Under the pieces are notes generated by a model that saw only the letters and a program-made list of their open reading frames with translations, searched no databases and was not told where the DNA came from. The translations under genes and the position numbers were made by a program. From contig JAGWRL010000224.1 of NCBI GenBank assembly GCA_028876585.1, forward strand, positions 1 through 9,424: 9,424 nt of DNA. Reading direction: 5' to 3'. This DNA comes from Pseudomonadota bacterium. GTDB taxonomy: Bacteria > Pseudomonadota > Alphaproteobacteria > Rhizobiales > Beijerinckiaceae. This document shows positions 1 to 5,551 of the stretch, piece after piece. The stretch's first letter is position 1. Each line of letters begins with the position of its first letter.

Positions 1-124
1 CCGGCCGCGCCGCGACATCGCGGCTGCAAAGCCCCGCGATTTCAAAACCTTCTATGCTGTGGTAGGCGCGCGCGTGGCTGAGGCCCATATTGCCGAGGCC
101 GACGACGAGAACGCGAACCTGCAT
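1..124 (-). CDS. Gfo/Idh/MocA-family NAD(P)-dependent oxidoreductase, N-terminal fragment
   Basis: Only the first 41 codons lie in the window; the gene continues past the left edge. The visible residues form the first beta-alpha-beta unit of a Rossmann fold. A hydrophobic strand (residues 3-8) leads into the dinucleotide-binding loop GLGNMG (residues 9-14), followed by SHARAY and a second strand that ends in CSRD. This arrangement is typical of Gfo/Idh/MocA dehydrogenases, which oxidise or reduce sugars, inositols and related compounds with NAD(P). The catalytic domain is not visible, so the substrate cannot be named. The ATG at 124-122 follows a purine-rich ribosome binding site (GGGAGAAGG) by a few bases. 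It lies 24 bases after the amidohydrolase stop on the same strand, so the two genes are probably cotranscribed. Other Rossmann oxidoreductases remain possible. Confidence 0.8.
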   Translation of the reverse strand, partial: MQVRVLVVGLGNMGLSHARAYHSIEGFEIAGLCSRDVAARP

Positions 125-148
125 GACCTTCTCCCCGCGCGGTGGCTC

Positions 149-1642
149 TCACGCCTGGAACAGATCGCGCGCGAAGCCGGTTTTGTCGAACACAAAATCG
201 CGGCTCGCTTCCAGTTCGCCGCGTAATTTGGCGACATCGTAGCCGATGAGCGCGCCGCGCCATTTTTTCACCACGCCGGCGCAGAGCACCGTCGCCACGT
301 TGGAGCGGTCCATCAGCGTGACGACCGCGCCGACCGCGTTGTTGAGCGGCGCGACATTGAGCGCGTTGGCGTCGAGCAGCACGATGTCGGCGTCCTTGCC
401 GGGGGTGAGCGAACCGGTGACGCGGTCGAGCTTCAGCCCCTTCGCGCCGCCGATGGTGGCGAGCTTCAGCGCGTCGAGCGACGACATCAGTTTGGGGTAA
501 TCCTTGCCTTGCAGCGCCAGTTCGTTGGCGAGCATCCGTTGCAGCGAGAGCACGCTGCGCATCTGCGTGAACATGTCGGCGGTCATCGTGCATTCGACGT
601 CGCTCGACAGCGAGGCGCTGAGGCCGCGGTCGATCACGGTCTGAATCGGCGGCGTCCCATGCCGCATATGCATCTCGATCGGGCAGGAGATCGAGACATG
701 CGCGCCGGCGTCGGCCGCCGCCTTCCAGCCGGTCTCGCTCATGCCGGTCATGTGGATGAAGAAGCAATCGGGGCCGAACTGGCCCGAGGTCGCCAGCGCA
801 TCGAAGGTCGGCTGCATGCCGAACGTTCCCACCACATGCAGCGCGATCGGCAGCGACAATTCGCGCCCGATCTTCCAGGCCTGCTCATAGCCGGGCAGGT
901 AGATTTCGCCGCCCATGAACATCGACAGCATCTGGTCGCCGCTGGCGAAATATTGCTCGCGCAGCCGCCGCGCGTCGCCGGGATATTTGGTCTGCTCGCC
1001 CCAGCCCTCGAAATAGCCGAACACCGCGCGCCGCCCGGCCGCCTTCAGCCCGGCGATCGCCGCATCGGAATGTTCGGGCGAATGGTGGATCTGGCTGACG
1101 TCGAGCACGGCGGTCACGCCGGCGTCGATCTGGGCGATGCCGCCGAACAGTTCGTTGATGTAGACGTCTTCCGGCCGATAGGCCTGGCTCAGCTTCAGCA
1201 GCACGGATTCATAGTAGTTGTTGGCGCTTTCCGGCCGGCCGTCGTTGATGAGGATGGCGTCGGCGAGCGCGCCGCGCAGCGCCGTCTCGAACTGATGATG
1301 ATGGGTGTCGATGAAGCCGGGCATGACAATATGCCCGCTTGCGTCAATCACGGCGGCGTCGGCGGCGTCGATCGAGGCGCCGACCTGAACGATTTTCGCG
1401 CCTTCGATCAGGACATCGCCGACGGCGAAATTGCCGATCTGCTCATCCATCGAAACGACCACGCCGCCTTTGATCAGCGTTCGCCGGCCCTTCTGGCCGA
1501 CGCCCTCGGGCGGCGCGGCGGCGGCGCCGAATTTCGCCTCAAGATGAACGGCGGCGGCGAGCCGCATCGGCGGCGGCGGCGGCGACGCCATGAAGCTCGG
1601 CGCCTCGCCGCGCGCGGCGGCGATTTCGCACATCTGGCACAT
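149..1642 (-). CDS. Metal-dependent amidohydrolase/deaminase (TRZ/ATZ-like, SsnA-type)
   Basis: This encodes a 497-residue cytosolic hydrolase of the amidohydrolase superfamily, in the branch with cytosine deaminase, SsnA-like and triazine hydrolases. The small N-terminal beta domain starts near residue 54 (RTLIKGG) and the barrel opens with MPGFIDTHHH, giving the metal pair H114 and H116. Further ligand candidates are H269 (ALHVVG), H297 (FFIHMTG) and D348 (SSDVE). DMFTQMR near 356-362 and the C-terminal GSLTPGKDADIVLLD (410-424), where the chain returns to the beta domain, are typical of the family. It probably hydrolyses C-N bonds, deaminating or dechlorinating a ring, but the substrate cannot be read. 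The ATG at 1642 has a strong GGGGAGGAA five bases upstream. That start adds about 50 residues ahead of the normal N-terminus, beginning MCQMC and including five prolines encoded by (CGG)5 at 1568-1582. The gene leads directly into the oxidoreductase at 124. Confidence 0.88.
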   Translation of the reverse strand: MCQMCEIAAARGEAPSFMASPPPPPMRLAAAVHLEAKFGAAAAPPEGVGQKGRRTLIKGGVVVSMDEQIGNFAVGDVLIEGAKIVQVGASIDAADAAVIDASGHIVMPGFIDTHHHQFETALRGALADAILINDGRPESANNYYESVLLKLSQAYRPEDVYINELFGGIAQIDAGVTAVLDVSQIHHSPEHSDAAIAGLKAAGRRAVFGYFEGWGEQTKYPGDARRLREQYFASGDQMLSMFMGGEIYLPGYEQAWKIGRELSLPIALHVVGTFGMQPTFDALATSGQFGPDCFFIHMTGMSETGWKAAADAGAHVSISCPIEMHMRHGTPPIQTVIDRGLSASLSSDVECTMTADMFTQMRSVLSLQRMLANELALQGKDYPKLMSSLDALKLATIGGAKGLKLDRVTGSLTPGKDADIVLLDANALNVAPLNNAVGAVVTLMDRSNVATVLCAGVVKKWRGALIGYDVAKLRGELEASRDFVFDKTGFARDLFQA

Positions 1643-1773
1643 CGGTTCCTCCCCGGAGATTTTTGCGGCGTCGCGGCCGGCCGCCGCAACGTCTCACGCC
1701 GTCGGCCCGCCCGTCAAACCCATCGGCCGCGCGGGGCGCTGGTTGTTTGTTTGAATGGATCGTCGCGCGAGGC

Positions 1774-1792
1774 CCGCCGGCGAGGCCGGCGG
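1774..1792. repeat. Short perfect inverted repeat (8-bp arms, 3-base loop)
   Basis: CCGCCGGC at 1774-1781 and GCCGGCGG at 1785-1792 flank GAG. It lies about 130 bases upstream of the amidohydrolase start. It could be a hairpin in the leader or a chance palindrome in GC-rich DNA; no U-run follows on either strand. Confidence 0.4.
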
Positions 1793-1960
1793 CAAAGCGG
1801 CGCGCCCCTGCTTGGTTGAAACGATCCGCGGCCTGATCAGAGCTTCGTCGCCAGACCAACGCTGTCGTGACGAATTGTTCTCGGCCCGACACGCCGGGTA
1901 TAGGTTCACCCGCAGTTCGACCCGAACGCGCCACGCTGTTGTCGCAAGGCGGCGTCAGCG

Positions 1961-1988
1961 CTTCCGGCGACGGCGAAGTCGCCGGAGG
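1961..1988. repeat. Inverted repeat, 11-bp stem with one G-U pair and 6-base loop
   Basis: CTTCCGGCGAC (1961-1971) pairs with GTCGCCGGAGG (1978-1988) around the loop GGCGAA; one pair is a T-G wobble and nine consecutive pairs are perfect. GGTTTG follows on the plus strand, which is too weak to call an intrinsic terminator. It lies in the gap between the two minus-strand units and may be a second 3'-end structure or a transcribed leader hairpin. Confidence 0.45.
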
Positions 1989-2097
1989 TTTGCGAACAGA
2001 CATACCCACGACGGGCGCGGCCTGCCTCCAGACCTCCGCCCGCTTCATGGTTGACCGCTGGCGCCGCAGTGCGACGATCCAGCAGCCTGTCGCCGGC

Positions 2098-2123
2098 CCG
2101 GGTCCGGAAGGGTCCGGACCCGG
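2098..2123 (-). terminator. Perfect 11-bp hairpin just after the molybdenum hydroxylase gene, probable terminator
   Basis: CCGGGTCCGGA (2098-2108) and TCCGGACCCGG (2113-2123) are exact reverse complements around a four-base loop. The hairpin starts about 20 bases beyond the TAG of the large-subunit gene, where a transcription terminator or 3'-end stabiliser is expected. The only T-run (CTTTT, 2124-2128) lies on the plus-strand side, so as an intrinsic terminator the polarity fits plus-strand transcripts better. On the minus strand the stem has no U-tract after it. It may act in both directions or simply protect the 3' end. Confidence 0.6.
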
Positions 2124-2142
2124 CTTTTGGCAGCCTGCGCGA

Positions 2143-4458
2143 CTAGGCTTTGCTCACCTGCTGGCGCAGCGGCAAGGCGCGTATGCGCTTGCCCGTGGCG
2201 GCGAACACCGCGTTGAGCATCGCCGGCGCGACCGGCGGCACGCCGGGTTCGCCGACGCCGCCGAGCGGGACGTCGTAGCCATGCGGCACGATATGCACAT
2301 GCGTCTCGCGCGGCGCGTCGCCGATGCGCAACACCTGATAATCGTCGAAATTGCTCTGCTGGACCTTGCCGTCCTTGAACGAGATTTCCGACATCATGGC
2401 GACGCCCAACCCCATGATCACGGCGCCTTCCATCTGCGAGCGGACGCGATCGGGATTGACGGTCGGGCCGCAGTCGATGGCGACGTCGACGCGCGGGATC
2501 TTGATGGCGCCCTTTTCATCGACCGCCACTTCGACCACGGTCGCGACATAGGTCACGAAGCTGCGGTGCACCGCCAGACCCAGACCGTGGCCCTTGGGCA
2601 GGGTGCGCCCCCATCCCGCCTTCTCGGTCGCGAGTTCGACGACGGCGCGCAACCGCGCCGTATCGACGGGATAGACCTCCGGGTTTTCGCCGTAATCCCA
2701 GAACTCCTTCACCTTGCCCTTGACGTCGAAGATGCGCGGCGGGCCGATCAGATCGAGGACGAAAGCCTTCTGGTCCTTGCCGGCGGCCATGGCCAGTTCC
2801 GCGGCGAAGGACTGGATCGCGAAGGCGTGCGGAATATTGGACACCGAGCGGAACCAGCCGATCTTGGTGTGCGCTTCCGCCTCGCCGTTCTCGATCGAGA
2901 CATTCGCGACGTTGAACGGATTGTCGGTCAGGCCCATGCCCTGTTCGAGCGGCACCTCGTGCTTGGGATCGGGCATGAACAACGAGAAGATCGTCGGCGC
3001 GACGCTATTATGGCGCCAGGCGATCACCTTGCCGTCCTTGTCGAGCCCGGCCTCCAGATGCTCGGCCGAGACGGTGTGGTAGAAGCCGTTGTGGATGTCG
3101 TCCTCGCGCGTCCACACCACCTTCACCGGCTTGCCGCCGATGCCCTTGGAGACCAGCGCCGCCTCGACGGCGAAATCCGGCTTCGACCGGCGCCCGAAGC
3201 CGCCGCCGAGCAAGGTCACATGCACGGTGACGTCCTCGGGCTTGAGGCCGAGATATTTGGCGACGAGATCATGCGCGGCCTGCGGGCTTTGCACGCTGGT
3301 CCACACTTCGGCTTTGCCGTCGACGATCTGACAACTGGCCGCGGGAGGCTCCATGGTCGCGTGGGCGATGTGGGGAATGTAGTAATCGCCCTCGACCTTC
3401 TTGTCGGCGCTGGCCATGGCGGCGGCGAAATCGCCTTCCTTGCGCAGCGACACGCCGGGTTTGCGGGCGGTCTCCTCCATCGCCGCGCGATAGGCGGCCG
3501 AATCGTAGCTCGCGTGCGGGCCGTCGTCCCACTTGATGACCAGCGCGTCGCGCGCCTTCATCGCCGCCCAGGTGTTGTCGGCGACCACGGCGATGCCGCC
3601 CGAGGGCTGGAACGCCAGGGGATAGGAAGGCGCCGGCATTTCGACGATCTGCACGAAGCCCGGCACCTTCTTGGCCGCGCTGTCGTCGAACGAGACGACT
3701 TTGCCGCCCATCACCGGCGGCCGCGCGATCACCGCATATTTCGTCCCGGGCAGGCGGACGTCCTGGCCGTATTTGGCGCGGCCGGTCGAGATGTCGAAGC
3801 CGTCGACGATATTGGTCCCGTCCTTGCCGATGTAGCGGAATTTCGACGGGTCCTTCAGCCGCAGCTTGTCGGTCGCCGGCACGTCCATCTTGGCGGCGTC
3901 GGCGGCGAGTTCGCCGTAGGACAGTTTCTTGCCCGACGATTTGTGGATGATCTCGTTGTTGGACGCCTCGACCTCGGCGACCGGGACGTTCCAGCGCTTC
4001 GCGGCGGCCTCTTCGAGCATCATGCGGGCCGCGGCGCCGACTTGACGCATCGGCTTGATGAAATGGCGGGTCGAGCGCGAACCGTCGGTGTCCTGGTTGC
4101 CGTATTTGGCTTCATTGCCGGTCGCCTGCTCGATCTTGACCTTCGACCAGTCGGCTTCGAGTTCGTCGGCGACGATCAGCGGAATGCCGGTGCGCACGCC
4201 CTGCCCCATTTCCGAGCGATGGCAGACGATCGTCACCGTCCCGTCCGGCGCGATCGAGACGAAGGTGCGCGGATCGTTGACGGTGCCGTGCGGCATGCCG
4301 TCGGCGCCCCATTTCGCCTCGTCGGCGAGCGCGACGCGCATCGGCGCCATCGAGACGGCGAGCACGAGGCCGCCGGTGGCGAACAGGCCCTGCAGAACGC
4401 CGCGTCGGCTGACGTTCTCGATGCCCGACGGCGCAAGTTCACGAAGAATCTTGGTCAT
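2143..4458 (-). CDS. Tat-exported xanthine-oxidase-family molybdopterin subunit (isoquinoline oxidoreductase beta/aldehyde dehydrogenase type)
   Basis: This encodes a 771-residue large subunit that carries the molybdenum cofactor and hydroxylates an aldehyde or N-heterocycle with water, passing electrons to the 2Fe-2S subunit encoded just upstream. The N-terminus is a Tat signal: SRRGVLQG at residues 17-24, a hydrophobic stretch, then cleavage near ALA-DEA, so it acts in the periplasm. Cofactor motifs are GGGFGRR (418-424), GWFRSVSNIPHAF (534-546, an IorB-type signature) and, near the C-terminus, GVGEPGVPP, whose Glu (E737) is the expected base at molybdenum. The length fits single-chain IorB-type subunits. 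An in-frame ATG at 4512 would add 18 residues overlapping the upstream gene. I prefer the ATG at 4458, which has GGGAG seven bases upstream, places the Tat motif normally and follows the upstream TGA by one base. The substrate is unknown. Confidence 0.9.
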   Translation of the reverse strand: MTKILRELAPSGIENVSRRGVLQGLFATGGLVLAVSMAPMRVALADEAKWGADGMPHGTVNDPRTFVSIAPDGTVTIVCHRSEMGQGVRTGIPLIVADELEADWSKVKIEQATGNEAKYGNQDTDGSRSTRHFIKPMRQVGAAARMMLEEAAAKRWNVPVAEVEASNNEIIHKSSGKKLSYGELAADAAKMDVPATDKLRLKDPSKFRYIGKDGTNIVDGFDISTGRAKYGQDVRLPGTKYAVIARPPVMGGKVVSFDDSAAKKVPGFVQIVEMPAPSYPLAFQPSGGIAVVADNTWAAMKARDALVIKWDDGPHASYDSAAYRAAMEETARKPGVSLRKEGDFAAAMASADKKVEGDYYIPHIAHATMEPPAASCQIVDGKAEVWTSVQSPQAAHDLVAKYLGLKPEDVTVHVTLLGGGFGRRSKPDFAVEAALVSKGIGGKPVKVVWTREDDIHNGFYHTVSAEHLEAGLDKDGKVIAWRHNSVAPTIFSLFMPDPKHEVPLEQGMGLTDNPFNVANVSIENGEAEAHTKIGWFRSVSNIPHAFAIQSFAAELAMAAGKDQKAFVLDLIGPPRIFDVKGKVKEFWDYGENPEVYPVDTARLRAVVELATEKAGWGRTLPKGHGLGLAVHRSFVTYVATVVEVAVDEKGAIKIPRVDVAIDCGPTVNPDRVRSQMEGAVIMGLGVAMMSEISFKDGKVQQSNFDDYQVLRIGDAPRETHVHIVPHGYDVPLGGVGEPGVPPVAPAMLNAVFAATGKRIRALPLRQQVSKA

Positions 4459-4459
4459 G

Positions 4460-4909
4460 TCACGCTCCCGAGGCTTGCTTGATGGCGGCGCGAATGCGTT
4501 GATAGGTGCCACAGCGGCAGATGTTGCCGTACATGGCGTTGTCGATCTCGGCGTCGCTGGGATGCGGCGTCTGCTTCAACAGCGCGGCGGCCTGCATGAT
4601 CTGGCCGGCCTGGCAATAGCCGCATTGCGGCACGTTCTCCGCCCGCCACGCCTTTTGCACGGGGTGATCGCCCTGCGGGTCGAGGCCCTCGATGGTCGTG
4701 ATCGACTTGCCGTTGGCGTCGCTGACCGTGGTCCGGCAGGCGCGCACCGCCTCGCCGTCGACATGCACCGTGCAGGCGCCGCAGGCGGCGACGCCGCAGC
4801 CGAATTTGGTGCCGGTGAGGCCCAGTTCGTCGCGCAGATACCAGAGCAGCGGCATGGATGGATCGCCGTCGAACTTTTGCGCCTGGCCGTTGACGTTCAG
4901 AGTGAACAT
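4460..4909 (-). CDS. Two-cluster (2Fe-2S) subunit of the molybdenum hydroxylase (IorA/CoxS type)
   Basis: This 149-residue protein has the standard small-subunit architecture of xanthine-oxidase-family enzymes. The N-terminal plant-ferredoxin-like domain holds one cluster on C38, C43, C46 and C58 (CGVAACGAC then C). The C-terminal helical domain holds the second, on C96 and C99 (CGYC) plus C131 and C133 (CRC). It carries electrons from the molybdenum cofactor in the large subunit to the acceptor. It has no signal peptide, while its partner has a Tat signal, so the folded complex is expected to be exported together. The ATG at 4909 has an excellent GGGAGGTGA site placed in a predicted hairpin loop. 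The stop is one base from the large-subunit ATG (TGACATG), so translation is probably coupled. There is no FAD subunit nearby, as usual for the two-subunit IorAB type. Confidence 0.95.
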   Translation of the reverse strand: MFTLNVNGQAQKFDGDPSMPLLWYLRDELGLTGTKFGCGVAACGACTVHVDGEAVRACRTTVSDANGKSITTIEGLDPQGDHPVQKAWRAENVPQCGYCQAGQIMQAAALLKQTPHPSDAEIDNAMYGNICRCGTYQRIRAAIKQASGA

Positions 4910-4910
4910 G

Positions 4911-4928
4911 TTTCACCTCCCTGTGAAA
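4911..4928 (-). promoter_or_regulatory. Hairpin presenting the Shine-Dalgarno sequence of the 2Fe-2S subunit in its loop
   Basis: On the minus-strand mRNA, TTTCAC and GTGAAA form a 6-bp perfect stem around the loop AGGGAG, which is the ribosome binding site, and the ATG follows two bases after position 4911. An exposed Shine-Dalgarno in a loop could help or gate initiation. The stem is short and AT-containing, so the fold is only marginally stable. Confidence 0.4.
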
Positions 4929-4930
4929 AC

Positions 4931-4946
4931 CGGCTGCTGGCAGCCG
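4931..4946 (-). repeat. Short hairpin next to the ribosome-binding-site hairpin
   Basis: CGGCTG (4931-4936) pairs with CAGCCG (4941-4946) around a four-base loop, two bases from the Shine-Dalgarno hairpin. The two could stack in the 89-base leader between the small secreted protein gene and the 2Fe-2S subunit gene. It has no U-run. Confidence 0.35.
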
Positions 4947-4998
4947 TCGGCAAATTACTTTGCGAGCTCATAAAGCCCGTAGTCCTGAGACGGCCGCG

Positions 4999-5445
4999 CT
5001 ATTCCGCGCCGGTGACGTTGGCGATCAGCGGCAGCGACACCATCGACATCTCGTCGGGGTCATGGATGTAGCCGACGCGGAACAGTCCGTTGATCGCATG
5101 CCGGCCGGGCTTGGTCGCCCGCAGGCCGACCGTGAAGACGAGCGTATCGTCCTCGGCCGTCGCGCGCACCACCTTGTTTTCGAACGCGACGCCCTCGTCC
5201 CAGGAGGACAGCGAACCCACCCGGTTATTGTAGGCTTTGAGAATGCGGAAGCCGTCGCGGATCTTCAGGGTCACGCGCATCACCGCCGGCTCGCCGACCT
5301 TGGCGGTGACGTCGCTGACATTGACGACATAAGCGGGCGGCTCATCGGCCAGCACGGGCGCCCCGGCCGACGCGCCGAGCGCCGCCGCCATCAAAGCCGC
5401 GACACGAAACCCCGCGCGCTGGGCGATTGGAAAGCGTAGCATCAT
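4999..5445 (-). CDS. Small secreted protein of unknown function, probably all-beta
   Basis: I do not recognise this 148-residue protein. It begins with a clear Sec signal peptide: MMLRFPIAQR, a hydrophobic run rich in Ala and Leu, then cleavage near VLA-DEP after residue 33. The mature part is about 115 residues, has no cysteine and is made of alternating short polar and hydrophobic stretches (VGEPAVMRVTL, TLVFTVGLRAT, MSMVSLPLIANVTG). This suggests a small Ig-like beta sandwich. It has no haem, metal or membrane motif. ATG codons at 5445 and 5442 are both usable after GGGAG, and they differ by one Met. It sits between the PQQ dehydrogenase and the molybdenum hydroxylase genes on the same strand, so it may be a periplasmic accessory factor, for example for assembly, docking or substrate binding. 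That role is inference from position only. Confidence 0.85.
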   Translation of the reverse strand: MMLRFPIAQRAGFRVAALMAAALGASAGAPVLADEPPAYVVNVSDVTAKVGEPAVMRVTLKIRDGFRILKAYNNRVGSLSSWDEGVAFENKVVRATAEDDTLVFTVGLRATKPGRHAINGLFRVGYIHDPDEMSMVSLPLIANVTGAE

Positions 5446-5465
5446 CCGGCTCCCGTGGCTTTAAG

Positions 5466-5533
5466 GCGGTCTTTCGACCGCGATGGCCAGCCGCCGTAGA
5501 CGGCGGCTGGCGGGCCGAAGCTTGCGCTTCGGC
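5466..5533 (-). promoter_or_regulatory. Three tandem perfect hairpins between the PQQ dehydrogenase and small secreted protein genes
   Basis: In transcript order on the minus strand, hairpin 1 is GCCGAAGC/GCTTCGGC (5533-5514, 8 bp, loop GCAA). Hairpin 2 is GCCAGCCGCCG/CGGCGGCTGGC (5511-5486, 11 bp, loop TCTA). Hairpin 3 is GCGGTC/GACCGC (5481-5466, 6 bp, loop GAAA). All stems are perfect and two loops are GNRA tetraloops. Together they fill most of the 106-base gap after the dehydrogenase stop. No U-run follows, so a classical intrinsic terminator is unlikely. Stabilising the 3' end of the upstream message, partial termination or a processing site between the two genes is more plausible. Confidence 0.6.
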
Positions 5534-5551
5534 GGCTTCGGCGCGGAACGC

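Larger units (their letters stand above)
1643..2142. other. Intergenic region of about 500 bases without a supported gene
   Basis: This separates the molybdenum hydroxylase stop from the amidohydrolase start, both on the minus strand. Open frames cross it on both strands, but none has a ribosome binding site or a recognisable product, and their composition (Arg-, Ala- and Pro-rich) is that of chance frames in GC-rich DNA. It holds three separate inverted repeats (1774-1792, 1961-1988, 2098-2123). The amidohydrolase promoter must lie here if the hairpin at 2098-2123 ends the upstream transcript. A TTGACG on the minus strand (1717-1712) is a possible -35, but I found no convincing -10. Confidence 0.6.

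Noticed and set aside
1712..1717. Minus-strand TTGACG as a -35 box for the amidohydrolase
   Set aside because: No acceptable -10 follows at 16-18 bases, so a single hexamer is not enough to call a promoter.
509..1819. 436-codon open frame on the plus strand
   Set aside because: It is antisense to the amidohydrolase; its His/Arg/Ala-rich product shows no domain.
1539..2048. 169-codon minus-strand frame across the intergenic region
   Set aside because: It overlaps the amidohydrolase N-terminus in another frame, has no ribosome binding site and no recognisable product.
1867..4482. 871-codon open frame on the plus strand
   Set aside because: It is antisense to the molybdenum hydroxylase gene, which has clear motifs. 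Its product is His-, Asp-, Arg- and Ala-rich with no recognisable domain, as expected for an antisense frame in GC-rich coding DNA.
4459..4512. Upstream ATG (4512) for the molybdenum subunit
   Set aside because: It would overlap the 2Fe-2S gene by about 50 bases and put 18 residues before the Tat signal; the ATG at 4458 has its own ribosome binding site and normal signal placement.
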